Source: Balanoglossus misakiensis
Lineage: Eukaryota > Hemichordata
DNA: 64,000 bases
Direction of reading: 5' to 3'
Assembly: GCA_040954595.2 (NCBI GenBank)
Contig: CM082577.2
Location: 20,212,001-20,276,000 of the forward strand
A program made the position numbers and the translations under genes. Shown here in pieces: positions 50,898 to 63,635 of the stretch (within the stretch, counting starts at the first letter, position 1; each line of letters opens with the position of its first letter). The notes under the pieces are model-generated. The model was given only the letters and a program-made list of their open reading frames with translations, was not told the DNA's origin and did not search any database.

Positions 50898-51699
50898 TAG
50901 AAATCGGAATCTTAAGTTTTCATCGTTTTTCAGAAAATCCAGTATGCCGCCATAAAGTTCGACCAATCACAATGCGCTTCTCATGCTTGATACACAATTG
51001 GTTAGGTGACCACATACCCCAGTAGTGACCGGTTCTGGAAAAGTAGATTGTTGAAATTTTCATGAGTTTTTTTCTTGTGTAAGCCCTACTTGCTTTGTTA
51101 TACCCAATGGCTTCTGCGTCAATAAATTATATTATCACATGAACTGGCCCAGATCACCACCTGTGTGACGTAGACCAGGACAGATCAAAAATCCAGATCA
51201 CCCCTGTTCTACGTCATCAACCGGAACTATTTCCACCCATTCGCAGTAGCTTTGTTGTCAAACAGAAAAAAATACGCGTGCCCGCATTTACAATACAGAA
51301 ATGAAATTTTAAAAAAATGACGGTTCCATGACAATATCGCTTTGTTAGCTCAAAACAGAAATGTGGAATTCGGAAAGAAGACAGTCATACATATACCGCC
51401 ATGATCGCTCTGAAAGTTGACGGAGCGATCATGGACGCTCGTGGCTGTCACAGTTTCGGGTCAGGTACATAGCCTATAGGCTAGGCGCAAGTCCGGTACG
51501 TTCGGTCGTTCCGAGTCGATTCAGCGTGGGGAATTGTTTCGAGCCAGTTCAGCGTGATGACAGAACCTCTATATTCCACCGGTCAACGAAAAGACGTGGC
51601 AACAAGTCGAAGTAAAATTGTCAGAGAATCGATTACATTTGTGTAAGGGCGAACAGAACTCAACGGGACGACTTGTGAGATTTTATGAGTGATCAGCGA

Positions 51700-51768
51700 T
51701 AGTTCATCATTTGCGTATATGCAAATGATAGTTCATCATTTGCGTATATGCAAATGATGAATGATGGG
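51700..51768. repeat. duplicated palindrome with octamer motifs
   Basis: The run ATAGTTCATCATTTGCGTAT and following ATGCAAAT occurs twice in tandem (period 31). Each unit holds the palindrome-like ATTTGCGTATATGCAAAT, which includes the POU octamer ATGCAAAT. Confidence 0.6.
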
Positions 51769-51991
51769 AGATTTTATTTATATCTCGTGGAAAATAATCC
51801 AGCTAAGTAAAATACGACGCCGCTCCAAAATTGTTGCAAGATACTGAATTTTTTTAGTCCTGCCTCTTCTAACGTAAAATAAGAAGACTGTTCATGTGAT
51901 GAATATATAATCCCACGATATCTTTCAAACCTGAGTCGGCCAAAATTCGGGTACCATTTAAGTGCGGAAGCGGCCAAAATTTAATCCCTAA

Positions 51992-52559
51992 GGGACCGTT
52001 CAGTTTTTACGGCCGGGTGGGGGGCGGTTTATTTTACACAATGTGTAAGCGGAACACCCCCTCCCACACCCACCCCCTTCATTCTCCGCCACATTGCATT
52101 TTTTGCTGGTTTGTCTACTGTACTAGGGCAGACTTCTTGCCACCCCACCCCCGATGCTTACTTTGAGTGGAGTGGCAAAATTAAAATTTGTCCCCCCTAA
52201 CATTGAGTTAATTTGCTTTTGAGTTCATTAAAATGCAACTTTGAGCACCATATTTTACAAAATTTTCTTAATTTTCTTTCACACCCGCCACTTTTCTTGT
52301 TTTACCAATTCTAGCAACTATTGTATTGACTTGACATTTTAGTTTGTTCATAGATTTCTTTATTGCGACGACATTAGAAAATTTTGTAAAATAAAGGGCG
52401 CGAAACTGCAAAAGTTCGGTGGCAAAAGTATGTGACCCCCCCCCTAAACGTTTAAAAAAAAACAGATGACCCCCCCGCCCCTTTTGGAATTCAAAATTTA
52501 AGTGACCCCCCTGGATTTTGCCGCCCCCCTCCCCCCGGCAGTAAAAACTGAACGGTCCC
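51992..52559. mobile_element. GGGACCGTTCAG MITE, second copy (568 bp)
   Basis: Same inverted ends. The flanks are TAA on the left and TTA on the right, so the duplication is less clear than in the first copy. Contains CCCTCCCACACCCACCCCCT and CATTCTCCGCCACATTGCAT blocks. Confidence 0.7.
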
Positions 52560-53159
52560 TTAGCCGACTGCCAGCTTTTAAGAAAATCATGTACCCAGAA
52601 TGCGTGATTGCCAGTGATAAACCTGCTGTTTCTAGAGTAGTGAAGAGACATCAATCAGTTCCAATATTTACCAGATCACCAGATATTGTCCAATTTACTA
52701 ATTACATTTGTATGACAGTAGAGAACATTTCCTAAACAGTGTGACCCCAGCTGAAGAAACTGACAATTCTCTTGGTGCAAATACAATTAATTTAGTTTGA
52801 AGAAAGATGGGCAATTTCAAGCTGCACATGATCATATCATTTTACTACAAGATCAAAAAGAAAAGACACAACATTCAGCACAATGGTTCAAATTGCGAAT
52901 TTATGAACAAAATTTGGTCTACTTTTCCAGTTTTCCTATGGTGTACATGTTATAATCACAGTGTACATATGTACATACATCATCTGACATTCATAATATC
53001 GACTACTCACTTTCTTTCTCGTTTGAGTTTCCTGATTACTTTCTTCACATGAAAAAGTCTGTTGGCAACCTTTCCATTTCCCTGCCATCAATAAAGGAGA
53101 ACATGGCTTAATTATATAACACTGTGGAAATTCTCTATAAAAATGATACAACTATTGAT

Positions 53160-54190
53160 ATTACACCTCACGTACTATGTCGTATTCGTGATTGGCTGAG
53201 ACGCGCTCACGTGACATAGAAAAAAAGCGATATGCATAACATGGCTAGGGTTGATAAAGCCCTGTTGATATTGCCCGCTGGGTTGACTTCTGTGCATAAC
53301 AAACTGTCGTTCAATGGCTTCCTTCACGATCAGTCAACTCCCGCATCTATGGCTTCAAAGCGACACACAGGCTTAATACCTGTTCAACTAGACGATATTT
53401 TACTGCAAACGGGCAGTAAATACACCAAAATCGCAACCAACAGCGCAGTATTCTCAGGCTCAGGCTGGTGATCTCCGACTATGGTCAGAGATCACCATCC
53501 CTCATGCAGGCTTCAAATCGTGTTGTAACACACCATGCAGCGAACCCTTGATCATGATTCGTCAATACGCCGTCACATGACCTTAGTAATTTCGAACTGT
53601 TCCCTAGGGCATCATTTCGATCGGTTTCTGCCCGGTACTGTTGCCCCGTCTTGATATAATTCCGTGTTTGGTGTGTTACAAAACACATGACGACTGACAT
53701 ATTCGGGCAACAGTGTATTTTTGATGACCTCGGGACTGCCAGTCACACCAAAACAGTCTGTTTTAGTTGTGACTAGCAGTGCCCTCGGTCATCAAAATAC
53801 ATTATTACACCTCACTCTGTATTCTGTACTTTTGATTTGCTGAAACCGTACCACGTGACATAGAAAAAAATGTGATATTACATGGTTTACAGAGTCTATG
53901 GCCCGTAGGTAGGGGCTACGGGCCGGGGATACGCGCGCGCTGAGAGAATATTGCAGGCTGAGAACAGGTTTTAGGTTCTGCGCATCTTTTCTGCGCATAA
54001 CAAACTGTCGTTCAATGGAATTCCTTCACGATCAGTCAACTCCCGCATATATGGCTTCAAAGCGACACACAGGATTAACAGCTGTTCAACTGGACAATAC
54101 TTTACCGCAAATGGACAGTAAATACACCAAAGTTGCAACCAACATCGCGGTTTATCTGAGTTCGAAGTAGGTACACTGTACAGCGATATA
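53160..54190. repeat. two copies of a dispersed repeat in tandem with palindromes between
   Basis: Copies at 53160-53460 and 53810-54170 share CATAACAAACTGTCGTTCAA, CACGATCAGTCAACTCCCGC and ATGGCTTCAAAGCGACACAC. Between and after them are palindromes built from ATCTCTGACCATAATATTG and TTGATGACC...GGTCATCAA. An older copy is at 34640. No coding sequence seen. Confidence 0.7.
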
Positions 54191-54968
54191 TTTTAGTTCA
54201 CTGCAACCAGCATCGTACGAAATGGACGCAACCCTCTATGCTGTGTATGGTCAAATGTTCGGTATAATAAAATTAATAACACATGTCATGCTCGGGCAAT
54301 ATCATGATCTTTGGCCTGCCCTCGGGCTGGTGATCTCTGACCATAATATTGCCTGCAGCTCGGGCAACATCAATATTATGGTCAGAGATCACCATCCCTC
54401 GAGCAGGCTAGATATTGCCCTCGCTAACATGTGTTATTATTTAACTGTTGCCCTCATTGTCAGTCATCATGTGTATAATATTGCCCTCGCTATCATGTGT
54501 TATTATTATAAGCTTTTTGACTGTCTTTCAAGTTTCACAGTAACAGCACAGGGATCAGATGGCATATTGTTTAATATTTTATCAGTTATTGTTTGATTAT
54601 TATTTTTTATTTTTAATAAAAATTATTTTATCAGAAATCCTTTGCCATTTTTACTAGTCAGGGGCAATTAACTTGCTGGGGCAATTAACACTATAACAGA
54701 TATGGACCGTTTTTTTCAGAGAAAACACTGCAAGTGGACAGACATAGAGCCTGGGGTAACGGTGGCTTTAATTTAAAATAATATGAGGTTATAATGAAAT
54801 ACTGTCAATCCAATATTCCCATGCGACTGTGCTGCCACCCCGAGACTAATTGAATTGAAGAAACGAAACAGATTTTGTATTTTTGTGAATTTATACCCCG
54901 CCACTGTTACATGGTTTAATTAAACCAACTTTTCATTAAATTATCTTTTAAATCCAAATAATCAAACT

Positions 54969-55277
54969 TTAAAGTTTCTTAATATGAATGTACTTCCTTA
55001 CGCTCTCGATCTGCTCGCATCTTCTTAGTAAGGTGGTATATTTTCGTTTATATTTTCTCTCCTCTGGGTGGAGGGTTTCGTCCTCTTGGAGACAACCTAG
55101 GACATCTTGTCCAGTCCGAATGGCTACTGCATGTCCGTCCTCTTGATTGGCATTAACGGCGAAACCTTGCGCCCAACATGTTGCAGTCCCTGTTGCAAAG
55201 GCATCACCGCCAATGCCACCATCCTTTCCTACAAGTACAAGATCCCCGTCTGTCGCCATTATCTTCGGTTGTCTCAT
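54969..55277 (-). CDS. unrecognised open frame, 102 codons
   Basis: ATG-initiated frame with an evenly mixed composition (MRQPKIMATDGDLVLVGKDG at the start, a basic helix-like KRKYTTLLRRCEQIES near the end). No known domain, no signal peptide and no splice sites chosen. The + strand is also open over part of it, which weakens the case. It could be an exon of an unknown gene or mobile-element cargo. Confidence 0.2.
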   Translation of the reverse strand: MRQPKIMATDGDLVLVGKDGGIGGDAFATGTATCWAQGFAVNANQEDGHAVAIRTGQDVLGCLQEDETLHPEERKYKRKYTTLLRRCEQIESVRKYIHIKKL

Positions 55278-55737
55278 CTGTGGTCATGACGAGGGTTTAT
55301 ATTCAGCTTCGACTTCGGATACGCGATCAACAACTCCAAGCCCCACTGATACAACTAGTCTGGAAGATATCAGTGGCGCTTCGAGTTGTTGATCCGAGGG
55401 CGTGTGCTAACGACTACATTAATGGTTACAGATTTAGTAGACTATTTATCCCAGACTCGATCGGAGTAGTCTCAGTTACCCAGACCCCTCGAGATCTTCT
55501 CCTTCCGTTGGGCACTCAAAAGATTCGGACACAGCTTCGGATTCGAATGTCGGAATACGTCCACGCAACCTCTATCAGTACGCTTATTTAGATCAACCAC
55601 TCTTAGTTTGAAGGTAAAATAATGGAAAAAGTGGCAGCTCTCGAGCCACCAGGTACCGGTATATATGAAGGCTTTATTTCTGACAAATTTCTCATGCTAC
55701 TTTTTCAGTTAGGGGTAAAGATTGGGGAAAATGCTAA

Positions 55738-57537
55738 GGGACTGTTCGGAATTTACTTCCAGGGTGGGGCCGGAGGATTTCTTATTTTCCTGGTGATTTT
55801 TTTCCATGCCCCCTAGTAAATTGTGGAAGAAATCTGTGGCCCCCCTTAAATTTCCTGTTTTTTTCCATGCCCCCCCCCCCCCAATATATACATGCATGCT
55901 TACAGACTACGGCACATAAAGTCTGACAAGTTCATCGATCACCCTTTGCAAGAACAATCAAGAGATCATTTACTTACTGATATAACCAATTTTACAAGGG
56001 ACAGTTAAGTGGTCATAAAAATCACGTTTTTGCAGGGACTGCAACTGGCACACTTTTGGGAAGCCTAGCAATGGACAACTATTAAAGATTGTAGTTTTCT
56101 GAAAATAAGTTAATTATGACAAAAATTCCTGTCACTTTGTCCACTACATCAAACACTTTAGTTGTAAATAAGCCATGTCAAAAAACGCTGCATCAGCACT
56201 TTTGCATCAGAGGTTTTTCAAAGGAAAATATACCATTCTTATTATGATCGTTGTATCTAATAGACTTTTGAGAAAACTGTGTTGAAATTTTTGGATAAGG
56301 TGCCAAAAGAAGAACATTATTAAATGATGTGAAGAAAACACTATGTCACCATGCTTGATTTTTTGATAGAGCTGTTCAGATATGTTACCATAGGAAAACT
56401 CTAGCATCAGGAGTGCAAGAAAAGTGCTGACTTAGGGACTGTCCAGAATTTACTTCCAGGGGGGGGGGGAGGATTTTCAGGGGGGCCACCCATTTTCCCC
56501 AATAAAAATTAGGGGGGGGGGGGGGCCAGACATAAAAATCACAATCCTTTAGGGGGGGGGGCATGTAAAAAACCCTCACAAACTCAATATTTGCCCCGAA
56601 GTACTGATTTATAAGAAACAAACCACCATGGCTACCTGGATGACAGATGAACTCCACAAGTGCATTAAATCTTCGAATTTCCGGTAATTTTTACGGTGGG
56701 TTATTTTGTATATCTACTACAGTTTCTTGTTCTACTCTGTGAAGCATAATAAAATGTCCAGCTTATTTGGCCTGCCAGCACAGACCATATATGTACAGTG
56801 AACAGTCAGTGTTGTTACTATTGATAACTGAGCTCAATTCAAGTCCAGACAAGTTTTAAAGAATTATACTCCTTTGACAATCTATTTACTTTTCTATGAC
56901 AAAAGATACCAGCAGCTAGTGATAAATTAATTCTACATTTTTTAAGAATTAAGCGTAGTACGCCTAAAGTATTTTGTGGAGTGACTGTGAATAAAGTAAG
57001 ACATAATAAATCACATTTATTTTACTTGCTAAAATATGGTACTCAGGTAAGAATCCAGATTTAAAGCACTACTAGCCGTAACTCTTGTTAACTCTTAAGA
57101 TTTGTTGACCTCAAAGTATTTATCGATTTCTTTTCTATTTTGTTCAAAATTGGACATTTGTATGGGCAAGAATTCTGATTCCTACAAACTAAAATAATAC
57201 ACAATGTTTATTTTTAAAATGTCTTTTTGTTCCTCAGTCTGAATCGTGCTTGTCTACAGTTTTTGTGAGGCTCAACATAGTCGAATTTGCAATTTCTGTC
57301 TCATTGAAAAGATATTAATAGCACCCTGCTTTCTGGTAATATTAATTTTAAAGAGACATTAGCTTTAACTTTTGTCAATTTTTATCTGTATGTTTAGTTT
57401 TCTGTGTCAAGTGCACTTTCTTGATCCACTCCTCAGAGTATGCTCATGTGTAACAGCAAATATTCTGCCTGTGGTGTATCTATTGTTTTGATTATAGTAC
57501 AAACACATAAAATTATATTGTTTTGTGCCAGCCGAAA

Positions 57538-57573
<36 letters not shown>

Positions 57574-58236
57574 TGCATGACTACATTATTTTTTAAGTTA
57601 AAAATTTAAAAAAAAAGAACAATTTTTAATTTACCCATTGAAAAACAAGAAACATTTTATTTATGTTTTGCCAAAACTTGCAGAATATTTTGAAAATACT
57701 GTACAAGACACAATCTCATGTTTGATTTGAATTTTCTAAAAAATACTTGATTGTTGATTGTTAAAAGGAGAAAGTAAAATGTGAAATTGTTAAACAATTG
57801 ATTATTGTCAATTTCCTGAAACTGTCATGCTGTATTGAAAAATATAAAACAAATACCATGTCACTCTGCTTGATAATTAGATACAACGATAATTGTATAT
57901 TTTCCTTTGAAAAACCTCTGATGCAAAAGTGCTGACGCAACGTTTTTTTGACATGGCTTATGTACAACTAAAGTGTTTGACGTAGTGGACATAGTGACAG
58001 GAATTTTTGTCATAATTAACTTATTTTCAGAAACCTACAATCTTAGTTGCCCATTGCTAGGCTTCCTAAAAGTCCCCTGTAAAATTGGTTATATCAGTAA
58101 GTAAATGATCTCTTGATTGTTCTTGCAAAGGGTGATGAACTTGTCAGACTGTATGTGCCCGTAGTCTGTAAGCATGCATGTATATATTGGGGGGGGGGGG
58201 GGGGGGGGCATGGGAAAGTAAATTCTGGACAGTCCT
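55738..58236. mobile_element. 2.5-kb element with very long inverted arms
   Basis: The left end GGGACTGTTCGGAATTTACT and right end complementary to AGGACTGTCCAGAATTTACT have TAA on each side (55735-55737, 58237-58239). The arms match for about 480 bases (about 55855-56300 against about 57880-58200). A nested half-copy starts near 56435. The AT-rich centre has no coding potential. Confidence 0.6.
57542..57570. repeat. A homopolymer, about 29-30 bases
   Basis: An uninterrupted A run in the centre of the long-armed element. Length is prone to sequencing error. Confidence 0.8.
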
Positions 58237-58254
58237 TAATTGAGATAATATTAA

Positions 58255-58437
58255 AGGTATATGGTCACCTATGGAAATTTAGCTACAGTTACCACGATAA
58301 CTTGAGATCTAGCCAATCATGGATTTTCAGTGGGTGGCACACGCGAAAAAATAAGAGTGCCACCATATGTTCTTTAGACCCCTCAAATACGCCATTTCAG
58401 CCATATACATACATAAATTGGCAGTGACCGTATACCT
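58255..58437. mobile_element. TTAA-flanked MITE, AGGTATAC family, copy 3
   Basis: TTAA at 58251-58254 on the left. On the right only TTA (58438-58440) remains before GGGACCGTTC of the next element, showing that the GGGACC element inserted into this copy's TTAA. Confidence 0.75.
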
Positions 58438-58440
58438 TTA

Positions 58441-59340
58441 GGGACCGTTCAGTTTTTACGGCTGGGGGGGGGGGGCGGCAAGTTTGTGTCATCGGTTTTC
58501 AAAATCAGGCCAACCCCCCCTTAACCCAGCACCAAAAAATGATGACCCCCCCTTTGACAGACCCAAAAATATGATGACCCCCCCCCCCCCCCCACGCCGA
58601 AAACATTCGCCGTCCTGATCCTATGTACACTGTATGCAATAAAGGGAATGAGGCTCCTCACACCTCAATTATAAATTTTATAAAGTAATTGAAGTATATA
58701 ATAGTATATTGTTGCAATAAAGAAATCTATGAACAAAATAAAATGACAAGTCAATACCAGAGTTGATAGAATTGGTAAAACAAGAAAAGTCACATAAGAA
58801 AATTTTGTAAAATATGGTGCTCAAAGTTGCATTTTAATGAACTCAAAAAGCAAATTAACTCAATGTTAGGCATGACAAATTTTAATTTTGCCACTCCACT
58901 CAAAGTAAGCATCAGGGTAGGGTGGGAAGAAATCTGCCCCGGTACACTAGACAAACCAGCGAATAAGTGCAATGTGGCGAAGAATGGAGGGGGTGGGTGT
59001 GGAAAATTTTGTAAAATATGTAGCTCAAAGTTGCATTTTTATGAACTCAAAAGCAAATTATCTCAATGTTTGGGAGGACCAATTTTACTTTTTGCCACTC
59101 CACTCAAAGTTAGAAGATTTGGCGTCATCTTCGTCATGACATCATTTATAAAACTTCAAGTCTATAGAAGATGCAGCACGAAACTATCAGTTATGCGAAA
59201 TGGTTTAAACGATTATTCTCCTTTATGTATTTACTTTGTTAAATATTATCATCAGTGGGGTTGAGGTGGCAAGCACTCTGCCCTGGTACACTAGACAAAC
59301 CTGCAAAAAACGAAATGTGGCGGAGAATGACCGGGGCGTG
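58441..59340. mobile_element. GGGACCGTTCAG MITE, third copy, right end lost
   Basis: The left end is as in the other copies. The inside matches 49692-50695 (for example GATCCTATGTACACTGTATG and AGAAGATTTGGCGTCATCTT). The right TIR is missing and the sequence runs straight into a LINE fragment. Confidence 0.7.
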
Positions 59341-59389
59341 CAGCTAGCAGAAGATGACTGTTGATTTGGTCACTACCTGCAATACAGCC

Positions 59390-60053
59390 AGATATGACTG
59401 TAAGATTGTCCCAATTCTACTGTATGGAAGTGCTATTTGGGGAACTCATAATTGCACCGATACTGAAAAAATACACCATAAATTTTGTAAATTTAATCTA
59501 GGAGTTGGTATGAGCACAGTGCTGATTACCCATCCATTGTAAGAAACTGCTATGAATTGGGGTATGAATTGCTTTAGCATTGTATATTAAAACATACCAA
59601 GTAGAAATGGCTTTGTAGAAGTTTGGTTAAATCTTCTTCATAGTGTTAATAGTCTTCAGCAGAGATGTTATGATGTTTCCACACAAGAATGGTATTCCGA
59701 TATCTGTAATAATTCTAAATTAACGACATACTGTAAATTTAAACATACCTTAACCTGTGAGATATACCTTTGCTGTATTTCAAATCACATGTATAGAAAT
59801 GCCCTTTCTCGTTTTAGAGAATCATCTAATTGTCTTTCTATTGGAAAGGGTAGAAAGGGCGGAATCCCCCGAGAAAATAGGTCATGTCCATTTGGTTGTA
59901 ATTCTATAGAGGATGAATATCATTTTGCACTGGTAGTGGTATGTACAAAATATGACGCTATTAGATTTTACTACACACCTACGAGTGAATGGAAATGTTT
60001 TCTTGTGCAATCAAAAAATCAGCATGTAATGGAAAATACCTTGTTATTCATTT
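59390..60053 (+). pseudogene. 3' end of a second CR1/L2-like LINE ORF2
   Basis: First frame: IVPILLYGSAIWG and KIHHKFCKFNLGVG, the region just after the RT. A second frame, open from about 59610, reads FVEVWLNLLHSVNSLQQRC, YRNALSRFRESSNCLSIGKG and CPFGCNSIEDEYHFAL, matching the C-terminal Cys/His block of the 6.3-kb element. EDEYHF is kept, but the C...LEC half is changed to VVVC. Stop at about 60051. The endonuclease and RT core are absent: a 5'-truncated, dead copy. AATAAA lies at about 60187. Confidence 0.75.
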
Positions 60054-60199
60054 AAAAATCATGAAAGTCTTGTAACAGAGTGAGGACACAGAAGAGAATG
60101 TGCCTCATTGTCACAGTTGGGGCGACAGATACTGTTTCTTTCTGTAAAAATTATATTGTACATAAAACTGATGTCCTAAAGTACTGAATAAAAGCTGAT

Positions 60200-63010
60200 A
60201 TTATTATAAATGGCAATATTTCAGTGATTAAAACAATCCAGACAGAAAAAATTCTCCAAACAAATTTTGATCACTACCCTGTAGAATCTGATCAACTTTA
60301 ATACAGAAAGACAACAGCTGTATGAAAGGGAAATAGAGCATTGGATGATGGGATATGGTTACATTTCTTTGGACAACTTCCTGCTGGCAGTTGCAAAGCT
60401 ATTGAATGGTATTTTTTTTCTTCTTCTACAGACACAGTAATGTAAACGACACTTTCAAAAGACATGTTGAACTGGGCCAGTGAGTGTATATTTAGGATAT
60501 GTGTGCAATGTAAACAATAAAACACGCAAACAACAAAACATTTGGTATGATCAGTTTTATTTTACATATATCACTTTGTGTATATAATGTTTATCATCAA
60601 GAAAATCACACATTCTCAAAATCAAGATTAAAAATTACAACAACTTGGGTTCATACATTGGTCACAAAATAACAATCTTAAATTAAAATTTTATAAGGAC
60701 TATGTTTGACCACAAAAGTTGTCCTGATTAAACTGCAAATCTGTCGGACAGACATCATGGTTTGTTATTCCATAGTTTACCATATTCAAGCACAGTTAAT
60801 TATGAAAATCAAAGGTGACCATGGTGGGATATAGTTTTATCCCTATATATTACACCCTCTGTTTTCAACTTATTAGCACACATTTTCATTTTCGAGCAAA
60901 ATGAAAGGCAAATGTCCTATATTTATCCAGTGTAAAGGACTTTTATGATTTGTTTTGTCACTTAAATTTCGAACCATATTTTGGGATTTTTTTGTTGAAT
61001 TTATTATTGCCAAGGAATTATAGTCTAACCTGACATGATGCCATTAATTCATATACCAACTGGTCAAAGGACAAAGATGTCTACTTTCTTCGTATATAAT
61101 TAACTGACCACTTCCAAAAATGATATCAACGCTTGCCATAATTTTTTATGGGGAGACCACCATCCCTGTTACAGTGTTAGTGCTCCTACGGTAGTCATAA
61201 TATTAAATAATCAGAAATGATACATGAAAATAGATCTGGGAGTGAATCCATCATTACACTGCTTGACCAATGGCACAGAATTCAATAAAATTCTAATGAA
61301 AGAGATAATCACAGACTGTAAGATAACCATTGATCTGTCTTAAAAAGCCAGGGATGCAAGAATGAAATATCCAATATAAATATGGCTTAAAGTACTAATA
61401 ATCCATATAATGACTTGGTGAAGCGTACACATACACACAGCTGTCCAGTACATACTTGTATAGACATTCTGATTTGGCTGGAATAATTTGTGTTCAGTAA
61501 AAATGCTCTCAATTATACTGCCATTTTACATACATTTCACACAATCTGTAAAACACTCAGTATATGCAGTGAAACCTATATAAGCCGACCCTTGTCTAAA
61601 CTGGTGAACTGATGGAAGTATGGTGTCCTGCTACCACACATCAAATACTGTGTTCTCAGTATGAGAAAGGGCAATTCTATTTTATTGTTGTCCACTGATT
61701 AAACTACATGATTTACACAGTATTGTTCAAAAACACCCCCAGTCTGCACATCAGACCCTAGAACACGCATAGCATGTATGGTCACTCATATGATCAGAGA
61801 CCATTCGAAGGCAACTTTCTTATCAATCTTTGAAGTGTCTAGTGGAACTACAGTGGTGACTCCTCCAGTCATTGACAGGCAAAAGAACTGTCTATGATCA
61901 GGATTAAGAATATATAATTAATTTATTTGTTTGATACTGAAAAAAAGACATTTGGAAATTTATCAATCATTTAAAATCCCCAATTCAAACAAAACATATA
62001 TAGTTTCTGTGAAGTGAAGAGTTTTTCGGTGAGCATTTGTCCATTTGTTTTTTGGTTGTTATGTACACAGTGTGGATATACATAGACTAAAATATGCAAG
62101 TGTTCAAAAAAGGCTCAAGCACACATCATTTGGCGAACATATGTTTCTTTAAACCAAATAGCTACCACTTTTAGTGCATTTTCATTTAGTCAAACTACTT
62201 CAATCATCTCCTCATCCTTAGTACAATTATAACTAACCAAATTACAATGTCATAATCATTTATTAGAAATGTAACACTTTTGAACATTTCCTTCATGGCT
62301 GCAAAAATACTTTTCATAAACTGCTGGTTTTCTCATCAGTTATATGCAGCAACATTGTAACGAATTCCTAACAAGAACACTTCTGAAAACTGGTACACTG
62401 ATTTTAGAGAATTTTGTCCAAATTTTGAGGCAATGTCAATGTCTTTTATAAACACAGCTTGTAAAAACAAACATGTCCTAAGAGTAAAAGAAATATATTG
62501 TCACAAAATTATTCAAAAAGGTTTCCAACTCTATAATTAAAAAACACACATATCTAGACGTCTTACTTAGACTAACCATGACATGCATTCTGCATGTACC
62601 AGGAATATTGCAGCTTTAGTTTTTAGACATTGCTTGAGGGCGCTCTCCATGATAATTATTTACAGCAAGTTTATTCAAAAAGTAGTAAGCATTAAATTTC
62701 CATAAGCTGTAACTTTTTGCTGATTTTAGTAATTTTGCTTTGTGTATCTACTGCAGTTTCTTGTTCAAATACCCGAAGGTGGATGAAATGCCCAGTATCA
62801 AGATTAAATGCAACCTATATGTATATAGTCGGCATTGTTATTGTGCCAAATTTTAATTCAAGTTCAAATCAGAAATTCTTTGTCAACAATAACAATGGCC
62901 ATTACATGTGGATCGGAGTATCTAGAATGCTGTTTGGAGTTGAGCAAGAAATTGCATTTGATATATAGAACATAAATACTGAAAATAAAGCCAAATGTTA
63001 CAGCTATGTC
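60200..63010. other. quiet AT-rich stretch
   Basis: No supported gene or repeat structure. An 83-codon frame at 62717-62968 has no recognisable features. The run GTATATCTACTACAGTTTCTT at about 56709 has a near copy at about 62742, so a fragment is shared with the 56-kb element. Confidence 0.4.
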
Positions 63011-63016
63011 CCTTAA

Positions 63017-63635
63017 AGGGGAAATCTGTCGTAGCTGATTTCTACATAATTTGGTAGCTTTGATGTCACTCTTTCAGAAAAAAACATATTCGCCATGTAT
63101 AGGTCGCGCGATTTTTTACAAAATCTAGGGAAAGTTGGCAGAATTTCCAATATGGCGTTTACTGTAATTTGAATCATGGGAAAAAAAGCGCCAGGAGCAA
63201 CTTCCGCCCACCATGGTGTGGGTGATACCATTCTCCGATTGGTGTCACTGGGCGACAGACTAGGCGTATTTTCATAGCTATTGTTTGTTCTTTGCATCAG
63301 TTGATAAACAATCATCAGCAAAGTCGAAAATTTGTCATCTATTGACAGTTTTCATGAGCTATAACCCATGGAAAATATGCAAATACGCTTAGCTTGTGAC
63401 ACAGTGACACCAATCGGAAAATGGTATCACCCACACTAAGGTGGGCGGAAGTTGGTCCTGGCGCTTTTTTTCCCATGATTCAAATTACAGTAAACGCCAT
63501 ATTGGAAATTCTGCCAACTTTCCCTAGATTTTGTAAAAAATCGCGCGGCCTATACATGGCGAATATGTTTTTTTCTGAAAGAGTGACATCAAAGCTACCA
63601 AATTATGCAGAAATCAGCTACGACGGATTTCCCCT
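63017..63635. mobile_element. 619-bp near-perfect palindromic TTAA MITE
   Basis: Ends AGGGGAAATCTGTCGTAGCT and AGCTACGACGGATTTCCCCT; arms of about 250 bases with few mismatches; TTAA on both sides (63013-63016, 63636-63639). The same peptide can be read from both arms, which is a by-product of the palindrome. Confidence 0.85.

Noticed and set aside
63013-63321. Open frame on the - strand, repeated at 63421-63639 on the + strand
   Set aside because: Both come from the arms of one palindromic MITE; coding is not implied.
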